64,000 nt of DNA from assembly GCA_003586115.2 (NCBI GenBank), contig QVOM02000112.1:45187436-45251435 (forward strand). Reading direction: 5' to 3'. This DNA comes from Salvator merianae. Its lineage: Eukaryota > Chordata > Lepidosauria > Squamata > Teiidae. Positions within the stretch are counted from its first letter, which is position 1. Each line of letters begins with the position of its first letter. The notes below the pieces were generated by a model. It made no database searches. It saw nothing but the letters and a program-made list of their open reading frames with translations, and was not told where the DNA came from. A program made the position numbers and the translations under genes. This document shows positions 23,471-35,196 of the stretch, in pieces.

Positions 23471-24427
23471 TCATCTCAGACTAGAAATGTAGTCAAATTT
23501 TGTGCCAACACCATGACTACAAGAGAATAACTGACTCAAGAGAGGCTATAATCATATTCAGGTTTGCACATTCATTTTATTCAGACTGTAAAGGTTTTAT
23601 CTTCTACTGACTTACCCATGCAATTTTTAATCTTGTTTTTGTAATCTCAGTCCAGGACTACAAATAAATATGTAGGATTCCAAAAAAATATGTGTGTTAT
23701 AGATGCATAAACAATTGTTTGCAGAGCAAAAGACCAATTAGCAGGAACATTAAAAAGCAGAAAAGAAAAATATATGATGATCAGGTTTGATCAAAAATCC
23801 TCTGCAAAAGGCTGGAAGATGGCCAGAAATAAACGGAAGTTCCTTATTAAAGAAACTATTCCATGACTTTGATACTAAGACTAAGATAGCTCCATCACCA
23901 CCATCATAGTGCTGACAGTACAAAAAAAAAGGATTACTGCTAGCATTTAAAACATCATATTCTTATGAGACAATTTGAAAGTCTGCTTTGCAACTAAAGA
24001 AACCGTGTTATAATTATAGACCTTGTTATGACTATGTGCATGATTCATTATAGGGTAAAGACCCAATCCCCAGCTTGTTCTAAAATGCAGATTCCTCCCA
24101 CAGTTGGATTGGTGATATCTACAAGGCAATCTGACACACAAGAATACATGACACCAGTTGACCTAGAACAGCCTTCAGTATATTTATGATGAAAATTCCA
24201 AAATGGAGGTTTCACAGCATTCTGGAAGCTCTTCCTGTCTGCCCAAGTGGCAGCTGGAAAGGACTTTCATCTCCATGGTAGACAAGAGAGGCATGTACAC
24301 AGAGGGTACATAAGTGGGAATCATCCCCTGCTGTATCCCGTATTGACTTAGTAGAATTCAAGTAAAGTGCAAGCCACTGATGTGTTAACAGTTCTGTGGC
24401 ATGTAAACTGGCTTGCTCACCCACTGG
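23471..24427. other. No recognisable feature
   Basis: AT-rich, no supported motif. Confidence 0.45.
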
Positions 24428-24857
24428 GGGCCTTTTTGCACTTATCTGAGGGAATGTTCCATGCTGACCACTGGAATGCTGCATCCCCACTCAGGTGCTA
24501 CCACAGTTGTCTTGATGCCCAAGCAGTGCGAACAGTGTGCCTGTACCACTTCCAGTGGTGCGAAATTTGAACATTCAAGGTTTGAAGGTCCAAACCTAAA
24601 GTCTCACACTGCTCTCAGGCACCAGACATGACATCTCCTTGTCCAGTCATGGAGAGGAGTGGGTTGAATGTCTGATGTAAGGACATCCCAGCAGGAACAG
24701 AACAGGGACATCTGATGTTTGCATTCCTAGAGAAGCTAGTCAGGAACAGATCTGTTTCAGCTCTCTACATGTGAACTGCCCCAGCTGTTCCTTACGTTGA
24801 CCAGCCAGAAATTGTTTTCACAGACAATTCCTACCATGTAAGTGTGAACCTGACCTG
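24428..24857. mobile_element. Palindromic MITE related to families B and C
   Basis: Begins GGGGCCTTTTTGCACTTA and ends TAAGTGTGAACCTGACC in inverted orientation. The interior contains GTGCGAACAGTGTG, TTCCAGTGGTGCGAAATTTG and GACCAGCCAGAAATTGTT blocks typical of the other GGGCC-ended elements. The right end is degraded (CCTGACC for CAGGCCC), so the target duplication cannot be read. Confidence 0.6.
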
Positions 24858-27100
24858 GAACTCTTAAAAACAAGTTCCAAGTCTAGAAACAATTAAGAAT
24901 GAAATCTTTGTGTTTTCTTTCTATGTACACCGAGGAGTAACCAAGACATTATTTGTTATTACAGATTAATTAGGCCTAATCTACACTTAGATTAATTGCT
25001 GTAGTATTGAATATCTGTAGCTTATTGTTAGAATGCTGCATTGTAGAAGTTCTCTGAGCTGAATCTTCTTTCTGCAGACTTTTCATCACCAGGCTAAGTA
25101 GCATCACCTAGATTAAAGCCAGGTCTCCGCTGATCTGGTGAGGTGATTCTCAAAAGGATGGGGAGGAAGTGTCATGATCCGCCACTGAAAAAGATGTCTC
25201 TGCATCCCCAATTGTGAGCACGGAGACATCCTTTCCAGCAGCAATGGGGAGTGCCTCCATTCAGGACGTGAAATTACACCCTGCAAAAATGGTGCTTCTG
25301 ATGGTAATAATACCCAGAAACGGGATGGATGTGACACCCCTGATGCCACTGCAAATGGAGACACAGCAACAGCAGGCACTTTACTGGGCATGGGTAAGTG
25401 GAAATGTGGCCTAACTAAAATTGTTATTTATTAAAGACATGTCTATACCGTTTTCCATAAAAAAAAAAAAAAAAATCTTGATGATCTTATTGAGCTCTTT
25501 TCTTCATTGATGATTATAATATACTGTGTTCCTCTATAGTGTAAATGAGCTGAACAGACTTTTGAGCTAATCATTTCTGTTATGGAAAGCCATGGGTGTT
25601 GCACTGCATTCTAGGATGCTCTGACATTGTGATGGTATGGCTATGAAATGTACCCAACTCTGTTTCAATTCAGAATAACTTTTTATGGAATTTGAAATGT
25701 TTATTTTATCATTTAGGACTCCGGCCTATATCAATTTCTTGCCTGTCAGTGCTTTTATGGTTCTAAGTATGCAGAAAACTTTAAATTGAAAACTGCTAAA
25801 ATGGTTAGTGGATGGTGCCTATTTTGGTGGTTCAAAAATGTGCAATCCTATACAGTAACAATTCATGAGTAGTAATTTTCATAATACTATTTTTTCTCCC
25901 AGTAAGCAGTTCTGTCTCCTTTTAGCAATTCTGCTATTAGTAATGCCACTCAGTTCAGAATGCATATGACAATTATTCCTGCAAATGGAACATCTTATCA
26001 TTGTCTCCTTTAATTATCAGCTGCATGCTTCTTACATATTTCATGAAACCAGCAAATTAAAAGAAGAAGATATTCCCCATACTTCTCATGGTCAACGCCA
26101 AAGATATAATCAGGAAGAAAGGGAGGGAGGGAAGACCAATGGCTGCTTATTCATTTTGAATTATAAATTCTATCTACATTTAATCGAGATAAAATAATAT
26201 CTTTTGCCAATAATCCAAGAAGAGCATTCCACAGACCAATGCTTGTTCTAATTCCAGGACTCACCCGTGTGATCAAATCCTTAAAAAAAATACCATGAGA
26301 GCCTCCAGAAGTCATATAGCAAAGAGAAACATTTAACATTTTTCTCAGAAATTTAATTTCCCAAGAAAATCGTTCCCAAAGTGTACTATGTGTATTAATG
26401 CAAGACAGTTTTTGGTGGTCTGTGAACAAGCATTTTTTAATTATTATTCTGTTTTAAAAAAAATAATAGCTTAAAAGATAGATATGAATATTAAAATAAT
26501 AGTAATAGTAAATAGCAATAGAGATGGCAAGAATTATGAAGATGATATACAAATGACTGAGGTTTGTCAAAGTGGTACATGAATAACTAGGGATGTGCCA
26601 AACTGCAACTGCCAGGACTGTCACATGCTTCTGGGCTCTCCTTGGCACCTTTACATCATTCCCAAGTAGTCATAGAAGTGCAGGGAACTTAACCATTTCT
26701 CAAAGTGTGGCCACTGCCGTTATTTACCACTCCGTGGGCTGTGCCACGCTTTGGTGAACATAAGCACAATATCATTCCATAATACTTCTTACTTGTTCTT
26801 GAACTTTGTTACAGGACACCAATCAGCTAATTATGACCTGACACATCTCTCTGCCATGGGAAAGCAGGGTCCACCAGATATGACCATATGGAAGGTGAGC
26901 AAGTCAAGAAGGAGATGGAGGGCAAAGCTAAGGCCATCTTGACACCTCACCATTAATTCTTAGGGCAAGGGGCCAGTCAGTTCTGTTAATTCTATTTACT
27001 TTAAATTAGAAAGCCTCTTACTGTTCCTCAACAAGAAACTAAGGCTAGCTCAAACAATTATTTCAAAGAAAGGAACTTCCAAAAGAGAGATATGAACTGT
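24858..27100. other. Mostly featureless
   Basis: Contains an A-run at about 25459-25477, and TAGGGATGTGCCAAACTGC at 26588, which looks like one end of a hAT-like MITE of the group at 15367, with no matching right end. No gene recognised. Confidence 0.4.
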
Positions 27101-28860
27101 AGGATGTCCCAGCAGTTCTTGAGTGGTGGTTTTCTTGCTGCATGGCCTCCTCTGGTTGGGATGGGCAACAGGGGAGACCTCCCCACTGTCACCTTGAGCT
27201 AGGCCTGTTGAGGGATATGTGTTGAGGGAACACAGTCATTGATTCCCGGTTGTATTTGCACAGCTCAAACTGCCATCATGTGTCACTAGGGAGTGTCTCA
27301 ATATGAAGGCATCCCTGTTCATGTGGCCTAACCCATGGACTGCCTATCCCCAATGCAACTGGGAATGCCTAGGTTGGGAACCAGTGCTCTGCTTGCAGTT
27401 GCCCAGAAAGCATAGGCTGACAGGCACATGGACATGAGGGCCAACAAATAACCATGTGGTGCTGGGTGACCATGCATGGGACCCTCCAACCCTCTATAGT
27501 ACTATGTACTGTCCAACCAGCAGGCTGGGTAATGGGGCTGTGAGGTTTGGTCCAACCGTTAGGCATGTGTGGACACATGATGGTGCATGGCCTATACAGG
27601 GCTGGCCATGCACGTGCTTCCAAAATGACAGAACAGGAACAACCAGATTTGTGGGGGTTGACACTTGCTATTTTCTGGGAGAGGGCTCATATCAGTCCTG
27701 TCTCCATGTTGTCTGCTGTCAGATACTTGTTTACCATAGATTCACCTGCTCAGCAATGGACCCTGGGAGATCTGTTCACACTGGTGAATGTGTTAGGCAT
27801 AGGAATGATGGGTAAGGGGCCACTGGCATGTGGGTTGGCATGGCAATGTACCCATCACCCACACTGTGCAGTCCCACGTCAGGAAGTGGGGCCTGGAGTA
27901 CTGCCTGTAGACCTTGATTTTGCATCCAACACCCCTTCAGGTTGAGTGTACTACAGCTACTGAGATCTGCTTCTAATGTTGTGGTGGCAGTGGGTCCTGC
28001 TGTGTTAGACCTTTGCATTGTCATGGATGTGAATGCTGCAGAGTTGGGGCATTATGAAGACACAACAGGCAATTGGCCAGCATCAAGGCTTTCCAGTGTT
28101 AGCACTCACTTTGGAGATGCAGCCCACTTGGCCCTGCTTCCTCCTCATCCCTGGATGCCATGGTGAAGGCAGCTGATGCTCTCAAGCCTGTGGGGATTGA
28201 AGAATGCATGAATGTTTCTACCACCATATTGAGCCCAGACTTGGACAGTGCAAAGATTCAGGGTAGTCTGCTGCCAAGTGGCATAGTGACTTCTGGAAGA
28301 GAAATCACACTTGGCAAATTTTGGCACAGGAAATGGTTTATCTGCAGCTTCGCTGCACACATGCACACACACATTCTTCTTTATGAGCTCCTTACATAAA
28401 TAAACGAAACTGCTAGCTATTTTCTCAGGCAACAGCCAGCAACCCCTCCTTGCTGGAGTCCTTCTGCTTCTTATCTGCCTGTCTGTGGAAACTGCTGGAT
28501 CTGTGACATAAAGTAGGAGAGGCAGCCCAGCACAGAATCAGTGGCAGTGACATTGTTGTACTTGCATTTGTGGGGGAGATGAATGGGGGCCCCTCTGCTC
28601 TCTTCTCCAAAACACTGGGCATTTCTAAGGCTGGAGATGGAACCAGTGGCAATGAGGGATTGCATGGAATATTGTGAGTGGTAGCAAGCTTCCACAGGGC
28701 ATGGAAGGGGAAGTATACCAAGGTTGGGAAGACAGCTAGTTGGGTAGGGAAGCCAACCTGAGACTTCAAGTTTTGTTCTTACAGGCTGGTGGTTTTGGTG
28801 GCATCTGGGGGGGGAGGCATGCCCTTTGGACTAAGAGATTTTGTAGAACTCTGGCAGGGG
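27101..28860. other. GC-richer stretch with overlapping open frames, unassigned
   Basis: Open frames of 74-132 codons occur on both strands. In one plus-strand frame, about 27684-27790, ISPVSMLSAVRYL is followed by TLGDLFTLVNV. That spacing recalls the helix-turn-helix of HARBI1-like transposases (ISPxxxVLxALxFxxxGSFxxxxGDxxGxS), but I found no DDE residues downstream. The assignment is weak. Confidence 0.25.
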
Positions 28861-29205
28861 GCACCAAGAGCTGCTCCTGGAAGATGGCATGCAGTTTTTC
28901 ATAGTAAGGACTGAAGGCCCTTGAATTGCTAGAGTGCTGGTTGTTAGCCAGTGCAGCATTGGTGTACTAAGTGTAGATTTTTGCCTTCACCTGGCTCTCT
29001 TGTTGTGGCCTTGCCACTACATCTCCTTCATCAACAACTCAAAGATAGAGCATAGCCTGCATCCACTCCCCCCAGGTGCTGATGACGTTTAGGACCTCTG
29101 CGCATTTGGCTCCATTAGTGTGGCAGGATCATTCTGCCCATTCTATGGTGAGATCAGCATGGGGGAGGGGCTTGCCTTCAATGGCAGCCTGCCAGCATCT
29201 GCAAT
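28861..29205 (-). pseudogene. Myb/SANT-like (trihelix) DNA-binding domain relic
   Basis: On the minus strand in three broken frames: CAEVLNVISTWGEWMQAML (about 29110-29050), then IFELLMKEM, then VKAKIYT and NAALANNQHSS, and RAFSPYYEKLHAIFQEQ (about 28925-28875). The order matches Myb/SANT-like domains: Wxxx(E/C)xxxLLxxxxxW, IFExLxxEMxxRGHxRTxxQVKxKI, NxxSxNxxxxxPYYExLHxIF. Such domains occur in host MSANTD genes and as the accessory protein of PIF/Harbinger transposons. Stops at several sites show it is broken. Confidence 0.5.
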
Positions 29206-29317
29206 GTGGTTCCAGAAATGGTCTTTGGAAGTAGTGCTTGAGCACTGAAGGTGGGGCTGCAGGGATGGCACATTGATACTATAATTCTGCATCAATTTTC
29301 TATAGGGACAACCATGA

Positions 29318-29405
29318 TAAATATTTATTTATTTAAAACATTTCTATACTGCATCCCATTAAAGAATCCTAGAGTGGTTTACAAAATTATTTTAACACCC
29401 TTAGT
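29318..29405 (-). repeat. LINE 3'-end relic
   Basis: TATTTATTTATTTAAAACATTTCTATACTGC followed by AGAGTGGTTTACAAAAT is the reversed form of a LINE 3' end with an AAATA tail. Short and 5'-truncated. Confidence 0.5.
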
Positions 29406-29451
29406 TTGATCAATTGTTTGCTAAAGGCAAGCACAGGAAAACTACGATCCT

Positions 29452-29872
29452 GTAACTAGTGAGCATCATTAGCAAAGTGTTTGTGCATTGTGCAAAGTGT
29501 GTCTGCATTGTGCAGCATGCCAGAGCATCTGCAAATTCTCCTGAACACTACTAGCTGTCAACAGCTAAATCACTGTCCACAGCTTGACCAGGAGCAGCTG
29601 GACTACTCCCAGTCAGAAGCGTTCACACCTCCTTCCAGGTGCAAACACTGCAGGCTATAGCACGGCATGGCTGAGGCTGTTCTGTCATGTGGTGCAGTGC
29701 ACCATGCCATGTGCCTGGTCACCATGGCAGTGACCAGATGTTTCCACAATAAAGCCTGGTTCAGGCCCTTCCAGCCCTTGCAATGTGGACAGCCGCTGCA
29801 CCACTGCATCTGTTCCAGCATAGAATGTTATAATTATACCATTCTACACTGGCAAGTGTGAACAGGCCAGTA
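29452..29872. mobile_element. MITE family C
   Basis: The right end CTGGCAAGTGTGAACAGGCC is clear. The interior shares AACTAGTGAGCATCATTAGC, GACCAGGAGCAGCTGGACTACTCCCAG and CACCATGGCAGTGACCAGATG with copies at 44651, 45433 and 56215. The left GGGCC end is missing or degraded. Confidence 0.6.
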
Positions 29873-31954
29873 CTTCAATGAGAAACAAAGGTAAGATCAT
29901 AAAGTTTAGTAGGACAAGGACACTAGTAGGAGTAGGAGTAGGACAAAGACATAGAGATTTAGCTCTTTTTAATTTCAATCATCTATACTTTGTGTTCATG
30001 CACTACAATTTTGAGTGACACCAATAATTCAGAAAATATCACTATCTGTGTACACATATTTTCTTTGTAGCATTAGGTGTTTTAAAATCAAATGCCCTCC
30101 ATGATGCCTATTGTGAAATTACAGTTTGAAAAGCAACCATATCATCAAACAAGGGGAGTGTATGGATTTGGAAAGTAAAAATATAGTATCAAACAAATTC
30201 AGTCTCACTCTTTTTTTCTTTTTGTTTTATTGGCTGTGTTTCTTTGCACTAGATAGATCTGCTTTATCTAGATTATGGATGTTTAAATTTATTCCAATAT
30301 CTTAGCATACTGAGAAATCATTACCACATTTCAACCCGTAAACTGGAATTTGTCTGCTCATATTTTTTTAATTGGTGTGATGGTTTTATAAGTCTCTAAG
30401 GGGGCTACAGTGCTGTAGGTTATCAAACATCATTGCCAAGATGTAAAAATACAAAGAACAAAAGAAGAAGATACACAAGTCTCTTTGAGATCATTGAGGT
30501 TGATATTTAGGGGGAAATGCTGCATCTCCACGATGTGGGATTATAGCATCTGCTGAGTCTAAAAGCTTGGTCCACTTCCAGAACTCGTTCTGCAGACTTT
30601 GAAGCCAAGGTAGAAAAGTTCCTTAACTCTGAAGTTACAGCACAGCCTATTTTGTGATATGCAGAAATGGCCCTGGAAGTCAGACATTTTCTGCATGTCC
30701 TGAAATAGGGCCATATGCAACAGAGTGCCAGTAAGTCACTCATGTCACTTCCACCCATCTTTACAATGGTGGCATGAGCGTCTGAAGGTAATGAATGTTT
30801 TCAGAGTAATTCTTCCTGCTATGCAGGAAGGATGCTTCCAAATGCACTCTCTAGCATTTGGAGGCATGCTGCATGCCAAGGGGCATCACCAGCATGTGTA
30901 TACCATGCCCCTTGGCCCCCCATTGGTTTTGTTTGCTCCATGTGGATGCAATCCAAATGTTCATGGAAACTATGCCTGGCTATTATGAATCAAAACACGG
31001 TTTGGTGGAAATAAAAAGGAAACAATCATCACCTTATTTCACTTTACCATGCAAGCCAGCCTTACTAATATCCATTTTGCATGGTAATTAGAAGATATTC
31101 ACTAAAATTGAGGTGTTAGTGGGCAACCCCCAGATCTGAAAATATCTGCATAGTTGTACATTGGATTTGCACACATATTAATCAAGATCCAATGTTTTCT
31201 TATTTGCACTCTATACAATCCAAAATATATGTGAAGCTACAGATTCATGCATATGTTGCCTTGTATAATCCAGCATATGAACCCATCCAAGAGGCTAGGT
31301 TTTCCATTGCATTCATACTTGGCAGAGATCATTCAAAAACCCAGCAACTTCAGGATCATGATGGACCATGCTGTGACATCATCACAAGAGTGTGCGTGGC
31401 CTCACTCCTCCTAGCTGCAAAGTCTGGTGGGAGGGGGTGCAAGGAGGTGACAGATGTTGGTGAGCTTTACCATTCATTTGCTTCTCAGTTTGCCCTCACC
31501 TTCATAGAGGGCTGGATTTACAAGGTGTCAGACCTTGTAAATTTGACCCTTTTTGAGGGGTTCATATGCTGCAAACAGCTTAATGATCTTGTCCGTGCAC
31601 ATCTCCAATCATGAGAATCATGGCTGAAATTTAGCAGAGCAGAGTATTTTAGTGATGGATGGTTAGATGGGTGGATGGATGGATGGAGCTGTGGAGCCAT
31701 CTGTGATCCAGTAACTTCTGCTGGTGGAAATATTGTTAATGGTAGCATGATCCACCATACTTTTAATGAACAAATAAAAAGAAAAATGCCTACCAACCAC
31801 CTGGCAAATCACCTGGCCATGCAAAATAGCTGATAAGAATGTCTGTTCTGTTATGATAAGAATCATAATATCCTTGAGCAGTTCAAACAAAGTCTATGGT
31901 TGCAGCTTTACTTCAACAAGCTTTCTTCTTGTTAGGTATCATCAGATTGAAGCT
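29873..31954. other. No recognisable gene; short repeats only
   Basis: A small palindromic segment near 30668-30713 (GGCCCTGGAAGTCAG...CCTGAAATAGGGCC) may be a family A remnant. GATG/GGAT repeats lie at about 31657-31686. A 140-codon plus-strand open frame at 31192-31614 has no recognisable motif and no evident splice context. Confidence 0.4.
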
Positions 31955-32108
31955 GTCTGCTTGTGATGACATGAACATATCCAAGCAGTATTTTTGGCAG
32001 ATACAGAAATGGTTTGCCATTACCTTTTTCCAAAGTGATGCCAAGGATCAAACCTGTGACCTTCTGCTTTCCAGGTAAATACTCCACCACTGAGCTACAA
32101 CCACTCCT
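31955..32108 (-). mobile_element. tRNA-derived SINE (Sauria-SINE-like)
   Basis: The minus strand reads GTTGTAGCTCAGTGGTGGAG (A box) and, about 30 bases later, AGGTTTGATCCTTGGC (B box, GGTTTGATCC). After that come AATGGCAAACCA and CAGATACTG stretches and a Bov-B-like end region. A polymerase III promoter of the A/B-box type is visible. Sauria SINEs are squamate-specific (established knowledge). Confidence 0.75.
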
Positions 32109-32235
32109 GCATAATTTTGATGCATCACTTCTAGGATAGTTTCCAAGTATAGTCTCTTGTTTAAAGGAGATTCCTGTGATAGATGATACAAGATAAGATT
32201 TTCTTCTTTCCTTGAGGACATGGGGACATTGAAGT

Positions 32236-32632
32236 GAATTAGATGAACATAAGAAGAGCCCTGCTGGAGCAGGCTACACCCCATCTAGTCCAACATCCTG
32301 TCTCACACTTGCTTCTGGCCATTCTCAAGCAGAAGACAAAAGCAAAACTGTCACCTCCTCTCAAACCCTTCAAATGGCCCTTAGAGGCATCCTACCTGTC
32401 TCTCCAACATGGGGGTGGTACCTAGGCACCAATTCTAGTTACCACTAATACGGATCCCTCAAGAATTTGGCTAGTTACTGTCACAAACTCTTCTGGTAGT
32501 TAATTCCATAGACAAACGACCCTCTGAGTGAAAAAAATACTTCACCTTGTGAATCATAATTCTCCTGCCCATCAGTTTTGTAGAGTGCCCCTCAGTTCTA
32601 TTGTTGTGTAGTACAAAATGTCATTGTGGCTG
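32236..32632 (+). repeat. Common reptilian interspersed repeat
   Basis: Begins GAACATAAGAAGAGCCCTGC, then GGAGCAGGCTACACCCCATC, TAGTCCAACATCC, and later AATTCCATAGACAAACGACCC and GCCCCTCAGTTCTATTGTTGTG. I recognise this as a repeat frequent in lizard, turtle and crocodilian genomes but cannot give a reliable family name. No coding function. Confidence 0.6.
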
Positions 32633-32869
32633 ATCCAATAGGAATAGTGACTACAATGCAATAACATTCAACTCTAATATAGACAGTAGGTTGTTAAGAA
32701 ATCTAGCACAGAGACCTTAAACTTTCATAAAGGAAACTTCCCAAAAATTGAAAAGGAAAGTAAAAGAGTCCAGTCACTCTAAAATGCATGTAGTCTATTT
32801 ACAAATACAATACTGGAGGCTCAATTGGAATGAACACCTAAAAGAAGAAAGGGGACTGGCAAGTCCAAG

Positions 32870-33730
32870 ATGACACCAGTGTGCCTTACAAATGCAGTAC
32901 AGACAGTAATTAACTGCAAAAAGAAAAGAAAAGAAAAGAAAGAAAGCTCATTTAGAAAATTGAAGCCTTGGCCTAATAAGAAGAACAAGAAGGCACATAA
33001 ATTCTGGCAGAACAAATGTGAAGTGGTAATCAGGAATGCTAAGAAGGATTTTGAGGAGCACCTTATTAATATCATCAAAAGAAATAATAAGAACTTCTTT
33101 AAGTACATCAGAAGTAGAAATCCAACCAGGAAAGCAGTTAGCTGACAGGGAGGAAGTCAAAAGAATTAACTGGACGGAGATCAACAGGGAAGAGGTCCTT
33201 GTGTATTTTAATGAACTAAATGCTAACAAATCACTGAAACTAGATGGCATCCATCCAAGAGCTCTTAAATGTGAAATTGTTGATATTCTAGCAAAAAATA
33301 TATAATCTTTCCTTAGGGTCAGGCTCTTGCCTCAAGACAATAGAGTAGCAAATGTAACACCAGTCTTCAAAAAAAGAATCCAGAGGCCCAGTCACACCTA
33401 AGTTTTAATCCAGCTTTAGTCCACCATCAGTGAAGTAATAAGATGTTTTATTTCAGCATTATCTAACTCAGAAAATCCACCTCCAGGTTAGATAATGTGG
33501 AAAGAAAATGATTAGTCACGTTGATGATGTGTTATTTCAACCCAAAAGTGAACTGAAGCTGGATTAAAACTTAGGTGTGACTGGATCCCAATGGTGATCA
33601 AAGAAGTTACAGACCAGTCAGATTAACATTAGTTCCAGGTAAAGTGATGGAAAGCATCATTAAGGATAAAATTAGCAGAGAAGCAAGCATTGCTGAGAGA
33701 AATTCAGCATGACATCTGCAAAGGTAAATC
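32870..33730 (+). pseudogene. CR1-type LINE relic, linker and start of RT
   Basis: Plus strand: KFWQNKCEVVIRNAKKDFEE and KNFFKYIRS (post-endonuclease linker, 33000-33115), then INREEVLVYFNELNANKS and LDGIHPRALK (start of RT, about 33180-33270). Next are RVANVTPVFKK (33340-33372) and, beyond an inserted MITE, SYRPVRLTLVPGKVMESII. These are conserved CR1 blocks (NKxxFFKYI, DKSxGPDGIHPRVLK, RxANVTPVFKKG, NYRPVSLTSVPGK). Shifts and stops show it is dead, and the palm and C-terminus are missing. An (AAAAG)n stretch at about 32921-32945 sits in the linker. Confidence 0.88.
33385..33588. mobile_element. MITE with long TIRs inserted in the CR1 relic
   Basis: Roughly 204 bp with near-perfect terminal inverted repeats of about 28 bp: left GGCCCAGTCACACCTAAG, right CTTAGGTGTGACTGGATCC, with the TTTTAATCCAGC/GCTGGATTAAAA continuation. 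It interrupts the CR1 frame between FKKRIQ and SYRPV. The exact target duplication is blurred: the left flank is AATCCAGA and the right flank CAATGG. It is not the same family as B or C, although the ends again contain GGNCC. Confidence 0.75.
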
Positions 33731-33764
33731 ATGCCTTATTACTTGCCTAGATGCCACAGTGATA

Positions 33765-33855
33765 TCTTGGACCTGCCACATTTTACATGTGCATGTGAAT
33801 GGCAGCCCCCTATTCTGAACATAATCCAAAATAAGGCCCAGTGCAGAAAGGTCCA
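33765..33855. mobile_element. MITE family A, right half
   Basis: Ends AACATAATCCAAAATAAGGCCCAGTGCAGAAAGGTCC, matching the right end of family A. The left part is reduced to GACCTGCCACATTTTACATG. Confidence 0.5.
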
Positions 33856-34975
33856 AATCGACAGAAAGTAAAAGTAAAAGAATGCTGTTTGATCTTCTTA
33901 GTTCTTAGCGAAAATGGCAGGATCTGAATGCACTGCATGAGTTGTGCCATGTGGAACGAGCAAACCTGTCCTGGAATGCTTACCCTGGATCTGGAACATG
34001 GTAGAGCAGGCTGAATAGCTGTCCACTTGGACAGATACTCCAGCCTGTCCTAATTTCAAAGCTTAATAGTGAAAGTTTCCAATGTGGCAATATTTCCCCA
34101 ATGTGGAAGTCAGCCATTTCTGAGCTTGAAAATATATTGCTAGGCTTTGGAATGGGCTGTGCAGCTGTTCCTGCCACTACTACTACCACTGCCTGTCTGC
34201 ACAGCAGTGACAGGAATGATCCTGGCCTGCACTCTATTTGCAGAATGATGCAAGTGCCAGTACCATATGGACACCATACACCAAAGAAGGGCTTGGAGCC
34301 ATTTCAGTGCACAGTGCTAAGCAGACACCGTGATCCCAGCATGCACTGCTAGTACTGTCCTAAAGGACCATGTGGATCTTTCTACTAATTGCCTAAGTAC
34401 TTTGTATTGCCATTTTACTATAAATAATATTACTTATTCATCTAAAAAAAAACATTTTGAGAAAAATCCCAGCTACACCACAAAACATATTACAATTTTC
34501 CAGAACCAATTACAGATCAATCCTGAGGACTGAAACAACCTGTGCCCCATTGTAGTTTTCCTATAAGTTCACACTAACTTCTGGCCTACCTAGTGGTAGT
34601 ACCTTAGCTAGCTTTTTTTTTCCCTTTTTTGCAGCCAATACTATTATAAAGAGCCTGTCACTGCTTTCCTCAAGCTGAGGCCTTCTCTTTCTTACCTAGA
34701 GCAATGGCTTTTCTATTTCACACTTCAATGCATCTCCAATAATAAGAAATCCAATCATCTAGGCCACCGAGCAGGTGATGCTTGTTCCTTGGCATAACCT
34801 TCAAGCCGTTAAACAAATTCATAAGTTAGGTTTGGCTTCTTCATTTTCTTCCTACTTTTCTTCTCTGCATATACAGGCAGTCAACTCTCAATACTCAATA
34901 ACATGGAAATGTAAACAGTTTCAAGCTAGGTAACCATATTCAGATTTTAAGTATTCAATTAACTCTTTGAAACTT
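33856..34975. other. No recognisable feature
   Basis: No supported motif. Open frames of 67-83 codons at 34101-34533 look random; an A-run lies at about 34445. Confidence 0.45.
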
Positions 34976-35117
34976 AGGACGATTCTGCATTGGCCAGTAT
35001 ACCAGACCAGCAAGTGTACTAGGAGCCTCCCTTTCCTTAGACCAAACCAGAATGCAAAAGGGAGGTTCCCCGTATGCTTGCTGGTCTAGTACACCAGCCA
35101 GTGCAGAATCAGCCTGA
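34976..35117. mobile_element. MITE family D
   Basis: Left AGGACGATTCTGCATTGGCC and right CCAGTGCAGAATCAGCCT are inverted, and CCAGTATACCAGACCAGCAAG mirrors CTTGCTGGTCTAGTACACCAG. About 142 bp. Flanks TTA and TGA could be a decayed 3-bp duplication. Related elements are at 6568, 46102 and 52356. Confidence 0.7.
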
Positions 35118-35196
35118 CAGTTGTGTGGCATTGTGATAGATTTAAGCTCACCAAGTATTGATGCAAAACTGCTACAATTCTTAGACACAGAATATT

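Noticed and set aside
27547..27945. 132-codon frame as an intact transposase
   Set aside because: Only a short stretch resembles the HARBI1 helix-turn-helix; no catalytic residues follow. Kept only as a weak hint.
31192..31614. 140-codon plus-strand frame
   Set aside because: No recognisable motif, no conserved blocks and no splice context.
31955..32108. Functional tRNA gene
   Set aside because: A and B boxes are present, but the acceptor stem does not close, and the SINE body and Bov-B-like tail follow.
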